Shown: one piece after another, positions 8,748 to 17,113 of the stretch
How positions within the stretch are numbered: position 1 is the stretch's first letter
How the letters are laid out: every line of letters begins with the position of its first letter
Assembly: GCF_028023555.1 (NCBI RefSeq)
Contig: NZ_JAQIOY010000002.1
Coordinates: 496,001-560,000 of the forward strand
Reading direction: 5' to 3'
DNA from: Thalassococcus_A lentus
GTDB lineage: Bacteria; Pseudomonadota; Alphaproteobacteria; Rhodobacterales; Rhodobacteraceae
Length of the DNA: 64,000 nucleotides
Notes under the pieces: generated by a model
Database searches by the model: none
Seen by the model: the letters and a program-made list of their open reading frames with translations, nothing else
Told to the model about the DNA's origin: nothing
Program-made: the position numbers and the translations under genes

Positions 8748-9524
8748 TCAGCGGCCTTCGTATTTGGCCGGACGCTTTTCCAAAAAGGCCAGAACGCCCT
8801 CTTTGAAATCGCGCGTCTTACCGCAATCGCCCTGAAGGCGGGCTTCCAATGCCAATTGGGTTTCGATGTCGTTTTCAAACGACGCGCGCAAGGCTGTCTT
8901 GACGTGGGCATAGGCAGCAGTCGGCCCCTGTGCCAGATGCGCGGCGCGCGACTTCCAGTGGGCGTCAAAACCGGCTTCTGGAACCGCCTCATAGATCATG
9001 CCCCATTCGTCAGCCTGACGTGCGCTGATCTTATCGGCGAAAAGCGCCGCGCCCATTGCCTTGGCCAGCCCCATCTGACGCGGCAGGAACCACGTGCCAC
9101 CGGCGTCAGGGATCAGACCGATCCGGGTAAAGGCCTGAAGGAAGAACGCGCCCTCGGAGGCGATCACCACATCGGCGCAGAGCGCCAGATTGGCCCCCGC
9201 TCCGGCTGCGGCACCATTGACGGCAGAAATCGTAGGAACCGGGCAGTCCATGATAGCGCGCAGCATCGGTACGTATTCGTCGCGCAATGTGCGCTCAAGA
9301 TCGAGGTTTGCGGCATTCGCCCGGTCGCCCAGATCCTGACCCGAACAGAACGCCTTGCCGTTGCCGGTCAGAACAACCACCCGTCCATCGCGGCCACCCC
9401 GTTTCACGGCATCGGTAATTTCGGCGCGCATCTGCGTGTTCAGCGCGTTCATCACATCCGGACGGTTCAGCGTCACGGTTGCAACGCCGTCTTCTAAAGT
9501 GAATGTAATCGTGTCGTATTGCAT
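8748..9524 (-). CDS. paaG: PaaG-like enoyl-CoA hydratase/isomerase
   Basis: Crotonase-fold protein of 258 residues, most like PaaG, the ring 1,2-epoxyphenylacetyl-CoA isomerase of phenylacetate degradation. It keeps the PaaG-type features GQDL near residue 68 (oxyanion-hole region), NGAAAGAGANLALCADVV and the acidic motif IGLIPDAGGTW. Start ATG 9524 is preceded by AGGAG at ideal spacing; longer frames upstream are not supported. It lies 85 bases downstream of ccmH in the same direction and may be weakly cotranscribed. No other paa genes are present, so the exact substrate is uncertain and a general 2-enoyl-CoA hydratase remains possible. Confidence 0.85.
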   Translation of the reverse strand: MQYDTITFTLEDGVATVTLNRPDVMNALNTQMRAEITDAVKRGGRDGRVVVLTGNGKAFCSGQDLGDRANAANLDLERTLRDEYVPMLRAIMDCPVPTISAVNGAAAGAGANLALCADVVIASEGAFFLQAFTRIGLIPDAGGTWFLPRQMGLAKAMGAALFADKISARQADEWGMIYEAVPEAGFDAHWKSRAAHLAQGPTAAYAHVKTALRASFENDIETQLALEARLQGDCGKTRDFKEGVLAFLEKRPAKYEGR

Positions 9525-9609
9525 CTGTTGGCTCCTGCAAGCGTTTGGGGCATCAAACACACGGGCGTGCGAAAAGGCAAAGGCAAACGCGGCGTCATAA
9601 CCGCAGTGC

Positions 9610-10080
9610 CTACTCTTTCAAAAGCTCATCAAGCCGCTTTTGTTCGTCGTCGGTCAGTCCGGTCTCGTTCGGCGCTTCGGCCTTTGAACGACCCCGGACA
9701 TAGGCCGCGCCCATAAGCAAGGCGATCAGAAACAAAGCCGGGCCCGTCGCCCAAAGCACCCAGTTCCAGCCCCCCGTCGTCGGGCGAAGCAGAACGAACT
9801 CGCCATAGCGTTCAACGATGAAGTCCAGCACTTCTTCGTCGCTGTCACCTGCCACCAGTCGTTCACGCACCAGCAGCCGCAGGTCGCGCGCCAGCGAGGC
9901 ATTGCTTTCGTCGATGCTTTCGTTCTGGCAAACCAGACAGCGCAAACCTTCGGACAGGACACGTGCGCGCTGTTCCAGCACAGGATCATCCAAAACTTCG
10001 TCCGGTTGAACAGCAGGTGCCGCCAGCGCCGATACAAGCACGAACGAAAGGGCTGCTATCGTTCTGATGAGGGTCGTCAT
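9610..10080 (-). CDS. ccmH: Cytochrome c maturation protein CcmH
   Basis: Periplasm-facing thiol oxidoreductase that keeps apocytochrome c CXXCH cysteines reduced for heme attachment. The 156-residue protein has a signal peptide (1-20), the conserved LRCLVCQNESI motif with the redox pair C48/C51, and a C-terminal membrane helix (about 108-127). It is the short, single-domain form without the CcmI part. Its ATG overlaps the ccmF stop by 4 bases, so the two are translationally coupled. It works with CcmF as part of the System I heme lyase; ccmE lies 30 kb away in this window. Confidence 0.96.
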   Translation of the reverse strand: MTTLIRTIAALSFVLVSALAAPAVQPDEVLDDPVLEQRARVLSEGLRCLVCQNESIDESNASLARDLRLLVRERLVAGDSDEEVLDFIVERYGEFVLLRPTTGGWNWVLWATGPALFLIALLMGAAYVRGRSKAEAPNETGLTDDEQKRLDELLKE

Positions 10081-12044
10081 TCCGCTGGCACCCCTGCTTT
10101 TGGCGCAGTTTTGCGCGCACCCGCAGCGACACGGAAGCGCCGATCAGACAGGCTGAGCAATCCGCCGAGCGCCATCAGAATGCAGCCCGCCCAGATCCAG
10201 TTGGCCAGCGGCTTGATGTAAGTTCGCACAACCCAAGCGTCCTGCCCTTGCGGATCACCGATCACAACGTAGACGTCCCGCCAGAACCGATAGTCGATCG
10301 CCGCCTCGGTTGTCGGCATCTGAGCCACCGGGTAGTTCCGCTTTTCCGGGAACAAATGCGCGACCTCTTGGCCGTCCACGCGAACGGAAACCTCGCCCAT
10401 GGTCGAGAAATAGTTCGGACCTTCGACGCGTTTCACATCCTGCAGTTCCAGCTCGAATTGCCCGACATTATAGGGCTCGCCTACTTTGGCCACGCGAATG
10501 TCTTCTTGTTCCCAAGCCAGCAGCCCTGCAATCCCAAGCATGGTAATCCCCAGCCCGCTGTGCGCGACAGCCTTGCCCCAATCGGCGCGCGGCAACCGGA
10601 ACAAGCGGCGCAAATCGCGGCTCTGCCCGGTGCGGCTAAGCAGATCGGTCACAGCCCCCGACACCAGCCAGGCGCCAAGGAAGACCCCGACAGGCCCCAT
10701 CAGACTACGCCCGGTTTGCATCGCCCAGACCAACCCGGCCAAGGCAACCGCGAGCATAAAGGCCGGCACAAGGCTGCGCACCACACGGCCAGCCTTGGCC
10801 CGCTTCCAGCTAAGCATGGAGCCGATGGGCAGCAACAGGCCGAGCGCGATCATGAAGGGCGTGAATGCCATGTTGAAGAAAGGCGGCCCTACCGACAATT
10901 TGCGGTCAAAGAACATCTCGGCCACCAGCGGCCACATGGTGCCCACGAAAACGACAAAGCTGGAGACTGCCAGAAGGATGTTGTTGGCAACCAAGGCGCT
11001 TTCCCGGCTGACGACCCCAAACACGCCCTTTGCTTCCATGGTCTGCGCCCGGGCTGCGAACAGTGTCAGCGCACCCCCTGTAAAGAAGACGAGGATCATC
11101 AGAATAAACACGCCGCGTTCCGGATCGTTGGCAAAGGCATGCACCGATGTCAGCAGGCCCGAGCGCACGATAAAGGTGCCGATCAGAGAGAAGCCAAACG
11201 CAAGAATTGCCAGCAGGATGGTCCAGCTTTTCAGCGCTTCGCGTTTTTCGACCACGATCGCCGAATGCAACAAGGCTGCTGCAAAAAGCCATGGCATGAA
11301 GGATGCGTTTTCAACCGGATCCCAGAACCAGAAGCCACCCCAGCCCAATTCATAATAGGCCCACCATGATCCCAGCGCGATGCCGATCGTCAGGAACACC
11401 CACGCAGCCAGCGTCCAAGGGCGCACCCAGCGCCCCCAGGCGGCATCCACGCGGCCTTCGATCAACGCGGCCACCGCAAAGCTGAAACAGATGCTAAGCC
11501 CGACATACCCAAGGTAGAGAAACGGAGGATGGAAAGCCAAACCCGGATCCTGCAACAGAGGGTTCAGATCTTGACCATCAAAAGGCGGCACCTGCATCCG
11601 AAGAAACGGGTTGGAGGTGAAGAGGATAAATCCATAAAAGGCAACAGATACAGAAGCTTGAACTGCCAGAACGCGCGCCCGCAATGTCGGTGGCAGATTG
11701 CCACCAAACCATGCGGCCATTGCCCCGAACAGCGCAAGGATCAACACCCAAAGCAGCATGGAGCCTTCGTGGTTCCCCCACGTTCCCGAAATCTTGTAGA
11801 GCATCGGCTTGGCCGAGTGGCTGTTCAGATAGACGAGCCGCAGGGAAAAGTCCGAGACCACAAAGGCGTAGGTCAAAGCCGCAAAGGAAAAGGCAACAAA
11901 CAAAAACTGCGTGGTCGCGGCAGGTTCGGCCACAGCCATCCAGCCGGGCCAGCGTTTATGCGCACCGATCAACGGAACAATGGTTTGGATAACCGCGATC
12001 AAGGCGGCAAGGATGAGGGCGAAGTGTCCGAGTTCTGTAACCAT
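10077..12044 (-). CDS. ccmF: Cytochrome c heme lyase subunit CcmF
   Basis: Polytopic inner-membrane protein that takes heme from CcmE and attaches it to apocytochrome c. The 655-residue form starting MVTELGHFALILAALIAV aligns with the family N-terminus; an upstream in-frame ATG at 12080 would add 12 residues. The tryptophan-rich WWD motif WGGFWFWDPVENASFMPWL is present around residues 229-247, with conserved histidines in flanking loops and about 15 hydrophobic segments. It is first in the unit ccmF-ccmH. The GTA holin lies just upstream on the same strand, separated by 59 bases. Confidence 0.97.
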   Translation of the reverse strand: MVTELGHFALILAALIAVIQTIVPLIGAHKRWPGWMAVAEPAATTQFLFVAFSFAALTYAFVVSDFSLRLVYLNSHSAKPMLYKISGTWGNHEGSMLLWVLILALFGAMAAWFGGNLPPTLRARVLAVQASVSVAFYGFILFTSNPFLRMQVPPFDGQDLNPLLQDPGLAFHPPFLYLGYVGLSICFSFAVAALIEGRVDAAWGRWVRPWTLAAWVFLTIGIALGSWWAYYELGWGGFWFWDPVENASFMPWLFAAALLHSAIVVEKREALKSWTILLAILAFGFSLIGTFIVRSGLLTSVHAFANDPERGVFILMILVFFTGGALTLFAARAQTMEAKGVFGVVSRESALVANNILLAVSSFVVFVGTMWPLVAEMFFDRKLSVGPPFFNMAFTPFMIALGLLLPIGSMLSWKRAKAGRVVRSLVPAFMLAVALAGLVWAMQTGRSLMGPVGVFLGAWLVSGAVTDLLSRTGQSRDLRRLFRLPRADWGKAVAHSGLGITMLGIAGLLAWEQEDIRVAKVGEPYNVGQFELELQDVKRVEGPNYFSTMGEVSVRVDGQEVAHLFPEKRNYPVAQMPTTEAAIDYRFWRDVYVVIGDPQGQDAWVVRTYIKPLANWIWAGCILMALGGLLSLSDRRFRVAAGARKTAPKAGVPAE

Positions 12045-12103
12045 GCCCCGGACTATAGGGCCGCGCATATCCCGGGCCAATCATAATCGGCCCGGGCGTT
12101 TGA

Positions 12104-12667
12104 TCACATTGTCGCGGGGCTTGGCCTCGGTGGTTTGCCGGCCTGCCAATCCGCAAGCGCGGGATTGTCTGACGTCATGGCCACATCGTCATCGTCGGCC
12201 TGCCGGATGTTTTCGACCGCGTCGATTGTCCGGATGACCTGCGGAACCGTGGCGATGGTGGCGGCCAGTTCACGCTGGAACGCCTGCCCCTTGGCCTGAT
12301 GTCGCGCGCCGAAATAAAAACTGACGATTGCGGCCAACAACCACCAGAGCGGTTCTGGCACAAGAGCAATCCCGGCCATGCGGGCGGCAAACCAGATCGG
12401 ATCGATCATGGCCGCTACGAACAAACCCATGGTTCCCAACGCCATGGCCGGTCTGGGAACCCGGTTCAGAGCGTCCATCAGGCGATCAAACCACCCCCGT
12501 CTGACGATCCTGAATTCGCGCCCGAACTGGTCCAACGCAGCGCCCTGCAACGATGACCATCGGACTGCATCAGCTTCGGCATTGATGCGGAACACTTCAG
12601 CTGTTTCCGCCAAAACATTCCGGTTGGATCCGAACAGGACCCCGAAAATCTGCTCAATCATCCCCAT
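12104..12667 (-). CDS. GTA-type holin (3-TM family)
   Basis: 187 residues matching the family annotated as holin of 3TMs, for gene-transfer release. It begins MGMIEQIFGVLFGSNRNVLAETAEVF, has a conserved amphipathic N-terminal region, then hydrophobic segments around 75-97 and 100-122, and a polar C-terminal tail. A holin would permeabilise the inner membrane so the endolysin reaches the peptidoglycan and gene-transfer-agent particles are released. Its start overlaps the 3' end of the endolysin gene by 10 bases, so the two are coupled. In Rhodobacter capsulatus the equivalent pair also lies outside the main GTA cluster (established). Confidence 0.88.
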   Translation of the reverse strand: MGMIEQIFGVLFGSNRNVLAETAEVFRINAEADAVRWSSLQGAALDQFGREFRIVRRGWFDRLMDALNRVPRPAMALGTMGLFVAAMIDPIWFAARMAGIALVPEPLWWLLAAIVSFYFGARHQAKGQAFQRELAATIATVPQVIRTIDAVENIRQADDDDVAMTSDNPALADWQAGKPPRPSPATM

Positions 12668-13272
12668 GATGCGGTCCGCGCCCGAAACTCGGCCTCGGTC
12701 ATATGAAAGCGATCCGAAATGAATTCTTCGGCGCGCTTGATCCAGCCGCCTTTTTGACCGCCCCGTGTTCTGGCATACTTGCGGCTGGCCGGGCGCCTGT
12801 CTGCAATGCCAAAGTAATAGTTGCGCCGCGCAATTCCGTAGGCATCCACCAAGTGGTCCGGCGCTTTGGCATACGCGCGTGCGGCGGCACCGATGGTTTG
12901 CGGGCCAATCGCGCCGTCCACGCTCACTGGCTCGCCCATCTGCCGCATCAATCGCTGAAGGATCTTGATCGCGTTCCCACCAGCATTCACATACATGTCG
13001 AAGACCGTCTCGTGCAGCGCCTCGGGCAGCTCAGCGATCCGGGGGCGCAAAAAGTAGTGTTCCAGAAAAATTTCCACGGCCTGTTTTCTGCTTAGTCGCT
13101 GAACGTCATGCGATGTGATCCGGCCATCGCCATCCAGATCCAGTCCAAGACGCCGCATTGTATGAATCGTAACGCCGAATTTGGTTGCGCCGCCCGGATC
13201 GTCGGGATCATTGACATAGCCGCCCTCACGAACGACGATTTCCTCGGCCATTTGCCGCACTTTGCTTGCCAT
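12658..13272 (-). CDS. GTA endolysin, GH108-type N-acetylmuramidase
   Basis: 204-residue peptidoglycan hydrolase with the GH108 signature EEIVVREGGYVNDPDDPGGAT; E16 is the expected catalytic acid. ATG 13272 is chosen for its perfect AGGAGG Shine-Dalgarno. A 12-residue EF-hand-like loop DLDGDGRITSHD lies at 45-56, inserted between the active-site strand and the next helix, with acidic residues at loop positions 1, 3, 5 and 12. The C-terminal half carries a peptidoglycan-binding-like region with VDGAIGPQT. No signal peptide is present, so it needs the holin encoded by the overlapping next gene. I see no CtrA full site upstream, only single TTAA half-sites. Confidence 0.9.
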   Translation of the reverse strand: MASKVRQMAEEIVVREGGYVNDPDDPGGATKFGVTIHTMRRLGLDLDGDGRITSHDVQRLSRKQAVEIFLEHYFLRPRIAELPEALHETVFDMYVNAGGNAIKILQRLMRQMGEPVSVDGAIGPQTIGAAARAYAKAPDHLVDAYGIARRNYYFGIADRRPASRKYARTRGGQKGGWIKRAEEFISDRFHMTEAEFRARTASWG

Positions 13273-13359
13273 TGGTTTGCCTCCTGCTCGAAGCGGTTTT
13301 AAGTGGGGCAAGCCTGCGCAGCGGGCGTTAATCAAAACTGACCGGAGCGTACGGAAACC

Positions 13360-13791
13360 ATGAGCAGCGAAAAGACGGCAGAACAGGTTATTGAAATGCT
13401 TGACCTGCAGCCCCACCCCGAAGGTGGCCATTATCGCCAAACCTGGATTGACGATACGGCTGACGGCCGACCCGCCGGAACCTGCATCTATTTTCTGCTC
13501 AAGGGGGGTGAACGCAATCTCTGGCACCGTGTCGATGCCACAGAGATCTGGCATCACTACGCTGGCGCTCCGTTGGTTCTATCGCTCAGCGAGACCGAAA
13601 AAGGCCCGCGCCGCGATCTGGCGCTGGGTCCGGATCTGACCTCCGGGGAACGCCCCCAGCTGATCGTGCCTGCACATTTTTGGCAGGCGGTCCGATCAAC
13701 CGGCGACTGGACGCTGGTCGGCTGCACCGTCAGCCCGGGTTTCCAATTCGAAGGCTTTGAACTTAAAACCGCCGAGTTTGACATCCCGTGA
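13360..13791 (+). CDS. Cupin domain protein (DUF985 family)
   Basis: 143-residue single-domain cupin of the DUF985/cupin_5 group. Typical features are LQPHPEGGHYRQTW near the N-terminus, YFLLKGGERNLWHRVDATEIWHHYAG with the histidines expected to bind metal, and a C-terminal GCTVSPGFQFEGFEL. Members have unknown or carbohydrate-related function. It is divergent from the GTA endolysin, with 87 bases between starts. The thioesterase start GTG overlaps its stop codon (GTGA), so the two form an operon. The biochemical role cannot be named from sequence. Confidence 0.88.
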   Translation: MSSEKTAEQVIEMLDLQPHPEGGHYRQTWIDDTADGRPAGTCIYFLLKGGERNLWHRVDATEIWHHYAGAPLVLSLSETEKGPRRDLALGPDLTSGERPQLIVPAHFWQAVRSTGDWTLVGCTVSPGFQFEGFELKTAEFDIP

Positions 13792-14285
13792 CCGCGCTGC
13801 CTTTTCTCACACCGCTCAGCCCCGAACAGCAGATCGCGTTCGGCATGAATCAGATCGCGCCGATTGCCATGGCGGACAGGGTGCGTTTTGGCGAATTGGA
13901 TCAGCTGGCGCATGTGAACAACGTGGAATACCTGCGCTGGTTTGAGTCTCTGAGGGTTCAATACTTCACCGAATGCGGCCTGACGAGCTATCGCAAACCC
14001 GGTGTTGAGCCTCGCATCGTCATTCGGCGCGGTGAAACCGACTATCTGTCCGAGGTGCGCCAGAACGAAGTCTATGTGGCCACTGCCCGTACCCGCAGTT
14101 TCCGCAAATCCAGCTTTATCATGGATCAGGACCTTTGGGTCGCACGCGATGGTGGCGCCGTGCTGGCGGCGCGTTTTGTGGCTGTGATTGTCCTGCTGTT
14201 GCCCGACGGCTCAGCACGTTGGGACATCCCGGACTGGCTTGCCGACCATTTCGTTCAAGCGGACGGCGCAGAACAGAAAAGCTGA
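13788..14285 (+). CDS. Acyl-CoA thioesterase, hotdog fold
   Basis: 165-residue 4HBT-like thioesterase that would hydrolyse a cytoplasmic acyl-CoA. The diagnostic FGELDQLAHVNNVEYLRWFE motif contains the catalytic aspartate and the HVNN segment of the YbgC/4-hydroxybenzoyl-CoA group. Translation starts at GTG 13788, overlapping the cupin stop by 4 bases, so it is translationally coupled. The C-terminus runs to DHFVQADGAEQKS without extra domains. Substrate chain length is not predictable. It ends 25 bases before the convergent lysozyme-fold gene. Confidence 0.87.
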   Translation: MTALPFLTPLSPEQQIAFGMNQIAPIAMADRVRFGELDQLAHVNNVEYLRWFESLRVQYFTECGLTSYRKPGVEPRIVIRRGETDYLSEVRQNEVYVATARTRSFRKSSFIMDQDLWVARDGGAVLAARFVAVIVLLLPDGSARWDIPDWLADHFVQADGAEQKS

Positions 14286-14310
14286 GCGCGGCTGCTCTGG
14301 CCGGACGGCG

Positions 14311-15156
14311 TTACAGCCGGGGAAAGATCGTCTTCATTTCGGCATCGAATTTTGCCCAACTGACGCTGGCCTTGTTCCCTGCGTAGCCATGGTAGTGCGA
14401 TTTACCAGAACTGTTCGGTAGCCCGGCCCAGATCTTGGCGAGGTTGTTCATGAAGGTGTGCCGGGGCATGTCCCCGCGCAAGAAGCGGTGAAGCCCAGCC
14501 TCGGCCAGCAAAACATCGGCCAGCCGGTCCTGAACCAAGGGCGAGAATCGCGTTTCGGGCGGCAAATTCAACTTGTGAACAAGGCGCCGCAACGTTTTGG
14601 GAATAAACTGGTATTTCCCGATGGCATGCGGCTGTCCGGGAGTTGTGTCGATCCAATGATAGATCTGCGCGATGCTTAACTGTGTTGGGCGCATCGGCGG
14701 TTTGATCCGCGCGCCATATTGCACGGCATCATATCCATCGCGTCTGGATTCTGCGTGACGGATCAATGCGCGAAGCCGGTGCATCTGTCCCTTTGTGGCC
14801 GCAAAGCCCGCCGCAGGTGCGCCGGGATCCAAGGGCAGAATAAACCGGGCAGCGGCATGGCCGTCAGGCCCAAGTCTTTCAGGGCGTATTGGCGCCGGTC
14901 GTGCGGCTGGCGGCGCAAAAAAGCCGTGGCTGACCCGCCCTGCAAAAAGGCTTGGGCCATTGGCCTGTCGCTGTCCCGCCGTCTGACCACCAAGATCACC
15001 GGCGATCGGTGCGCGGGCCTGCAAAAACCCATTGTGGTCAGCCAGTCCTGCACCGCCAGCATACGCGGGGGCGCAAGGCGCGGCCACAATTGCCACCACA
15101 ATTGATCTGAACCGGGTTTGGCTGTTGCGCTTTCTGCGCCCGACGCATGTCTTCAT
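14311..15156 (-). CDS. Secreted lysozyme-fold protein (putative muramidase)
   Basis: 281 residues. An arginine-rich start followed by RSIVVAIVAAPCAPAYA looks like a signal peptide cleaved near 33. A proline/alanine-rich linker follows to about 125. The C-terminal domain (about 125-281) has a lysozyme-superfamily pattern: LIRHAESRRDGYDAVQYGA (candidate catalytic glutamate in HAES), then HAIGKYQFIPKTLRRLV, which resembles the GRYQF.P.T region of phage lambda-type endolysins and transglycosylases. It probably cuts periplasmic peptidoglycan. No Shine-Dalgarno is obvious before ATG 15156, so the start is uncertain. It lies about 1 kb from the GTA endolysin but is a different family and has its own signal. 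Confidence 0.72.
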   Translation of the reverse strand: MKTCVGRRKRNSQTRFRSIVVAIVAAPCAPAYAGGAGLADHNGFLQARAPIAGDLGGQTAGQRQANGPSLFAGRVSHGFFAPPAARPAPIRPERLGPDGHAAARFILPLDPGAPAAGFAATKGQMHRLRALIRHAESRRDGYDAVQYGARIKPPMRPTQLSIAQIYHWIDTTPGQPHAIGKYQFIPKTLRRLVHKLNLPPETRFSPLVQDRLADVLLAEAGLHRFLRGDMPRHTFMNNLAKIWAGLPNSSGKSHYHGYAGNKASVSWAKFDAEMKTIFPRL

Positions 15157-15235
15157 GCAGCCAGAGTTAAACCCATTGCACTAAGCGGCGGTTACCACCA
15201 TTGGCGGATTACTTAGAACTTTATCCATCTCGGAC

Positions 15236-16216
15236 CTACCCGGCCCCAAAACTGCTCTCGTAGAAGCGTAGCCAGTTGCCACCAAGGATCCCGTCCACCT
15301 CTTCGCCGCTCAGACCGGTTTCACCCAGACCTTCGCGTACATTGTCCCAGTCGCGGTTGTCTCTGAACCAGTCGGGCATGGGCGGAAAGCCGGGGTTCCC
15401 GGCCGATCCCTCACCAAAATCAATCCCCTTGGTCCAGCGACCCACGCGCATCCATGTCACGATGCTGTCGGGCTGATCCTGACAAAGGTCCGTGCCGATA
15501 CCCAAATTTTCGGCACCGTAGCGGTCAGCCGCCTCGGCGATCATTTCGCAAAAGCTGCTCAGCGAACAATTCGTACCGCCCGCAAGGTGATGTGGATAGA
15601 CCGAAAAGCCCAGCATGCCACCGGAATTTGTCAAAGCTTTCAATACAGTGTCGGATTTATTGCGCAGCGCCGGATGCCACCAATGCGGGTTCGCATGTGT
15701 GATCGCAATCGGGCGCGTGGAATGCTCAATGGCTTCCAGCGTCGAACGTTCCGCCGAATGGCTCATGTCCACGACCAGACCAACCCGGTTCATTTCCGCA
15801 ACGACCTCACGCCCCATGCGGGTCAGGCCCATGTCCTCGTCCTCATAGCAGCCCGTCGCCAGCAATGACTGATTGTTGTAGGTCAGCTGCATAAAGCGCA
15901 CACCCAACTGGTGCACGATCTCGATCAAGCCGATATCGTCTTCGATTGGGCTTGGGTTCTGAAATCCAAAGAAGACTGCTGTACGGCCCGTCTCCTGTGC
16001 GATCCGCACATCCGCCGCGGTTGTGCCGCGCATGATCAGATCCGGGAACTGTTCGAACCAGCGATTCCACTGTTCCAGATTCAAAACCATTTCCCGAAAA
16101 CTCTCGTGATAGGCAATGGTCACATGGATAGCGTCCACTCCGCCCGCGCGTAGCTGGCGAAAGACTTTTTCAGAGAAGTTGCAGTACTGCAGATTGTCGA
16201 TCAGGGGTGCTTTCAT
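15236..16216 (-). CDS. Membrane dipeptidase family (M19) protein
   Basis: 326-residue peptidase of the renal-dipeptidase family, a TIM-barrel zinc enzyme cleaving dipeptides. Visible family marks include LGVRFMQLTYNNQSLLATGCYEDEDMGLTRMGREVV, VVDMSHSAERSTLEAIEHSTRPIAITHANPH with metal-binding histidines, and the aspartate-containing IGTDLCQDQP. There is no signal peptide, so it is cytoplasmic despite the family name. Its usual bacterial relatives begin with a DGH motif; here the N-terminus reads MKAPLIDNLQYCNFSEKVF, a variant seen in a proteobacterial subgroup. It may be cotranscribed with the flavodoxin-like gene upstream. Confidence 0.85.
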   Translation of the reverse strand: MKAPLIDNLQYCNFSEKVFRQLRAGGVDAIHVTIAYHESFREMVLNLEQWNRWFEQFPDLIMRGTTAADVRIAQETGRTAVFFGFQNPSPIEDDIGLIEIVHQLGVRFMQLTYNNQSLLATGCYEDEDMGLTRMGREVVAEMNRVGLVVDMSHSAERSTLEAIEHSTRPIAITHANPHWWHPALRNKSDTVLKALTNSGGMLGFSVYPHHLAGGTNCSLSSFCEMIAEAADRYGAENLGIGTDLCQDQPDSIVTWMRVGRWTKGIDFGEGSAGNPGFPPMPDWFRDNRDWDNVREGLGETGLSGEEVDGILGGNWLRFYESSFGAG

Positions 16217-16275
16217 GCCGCCACGCTAGGAGCGCCCGCCCCACCGCGCAAGCCGCAAATTTCGTTCGCGGACCT

Positions 16276-16812
16276 TTAACTTTGGATCGACGCCGCCCAC
16301 TCCAGCACCGCGACCTGCAAAGTATCCCAATCGGTGTAGACCTTGTCGGCCTTCAAATCCGCCGAGGGGTCTTTCCTGGCGATGATCCGGCGCATGAAAA
16401 AGGCAGTCACCACATCATATGCCGACGGCTTGTAGGCACCTGCCAGATGCAAGACGCGCGACGGATGCCACCCGGTTGCTTCGCTTAATTCGGCGGCGAT
16501 CCGATCCAGCGACCGCCAGTCGTCATCATCGTGCCCGGCTGCAGCCAAAGACACCGATATGAACATGCTGGGGATTTGATCCAGTCTCTTCTTTTGTGCG
16601 GCCGCGAAATCGGACAACGCCCCCTGATAGTGTCCAGAATGAATCGATGCCAAAAGCAAAACAGCATCGAAATCCTGCAACGGGCGCGCGTCGCCATCCG
16701 CAAGCGGCATCAATTCAACCGTATGCCCCGCATCAAAGAGCGTGTCTGCGGCGCGTCGGGCGATCTGGCGGGTGTGCCCCTGCGTTGTGGCATAGGAAAC
16801 AAGATACTTCAT
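16276..16812 (-). CDS. Flavodoxin-domain protein, HemG-like
   Basis: 178 residues of flavodoxin fold beginning MKYLVSYATTQGHTRQIARR, the FMN-phosphate loop (T-T-x-G-x-T) of the family. The layout, including DAVLLLASIHSGHYQGAL and the C-terminal YTDWD, is that of menaquinone-dependent protoporphyrinogen IX dehydrogenase HemG. Roseobacters lack menaquinone, so the electron acceptor and even the heme role are uncertain. ATG 16812 is preferred over an upstream in-frame start because CGGAG lies 7 bases upstream. It is divergent from argD across about 300 bases of non-coding DNA. Confidence 0.8.
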   Translation of the reverse strand: MKYLVSYATTQGHTRQIARRAADTLFDAGHTVELMPLADGDARPLQDFDAVLLLASIHSGHYQGALSDFAAAQKKRLDQIPSMFISVSLAAAGHDDDDWRSLDRIAAELSEATGWHPSRVLHLAGAYKPSAYDVVTAFFMRRIIARKDPSADLKADKVYTDWDTLQVAVLEWAASIQS

Positions 16813-17113
16813 GACAAACTCCGATGGTGAATACCTGCACAAAGTACCGCTCCGCTGAAAAGATCACTTTGAGCCATGTCATTTCCGAAACGCGCAGTGC
16901 CGCGATCGGACCAAATCGAAAAGGGCTTGCCTTTTTCGCCGGGATGCCACAAAGCAGCGTCATGACAGCAATGGTTCATATCCGACGAGGCTAACGCCCG
17001 TTTTAACCTCCCCGCGCAACGCGCCGGGGCTTTTGCTGTTCCAAACCCTCTCGAAAACTTGACATGCCCCTGTGCCCTTGGCACCACTCGGGCTTCTCAC
17101 AAAGGATACGTTC
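16813..17113. other. Divergent intergenic region with two hairpins
   Basis: About 300 bases between the flavodoxin-like gene and argD hold no convincing gene. One hairpin with stem CGAAAAGG/CCTTTTTCG sits around 16914-16935. A stronger one, CCCCG...CGGGG with inner CGC/GCG, spans about 17013-17032 and is followed by CTTTT, like a plus-strand terminator or attenuator ahead of argD. A TTGACA at 17059-17064 could be the argD -35 box, but no good -10 follows. A small RNA ending at the second hairpin is possible but unsupported beyond this. Confidence 0.4.

Noticed and set aside
13273..13359. TTAA half-sites upstream of the GTA endolysin as CtrA boxes
   Set aside because: No pair with 7-base spacing; single TTAA tetramers are not enough.
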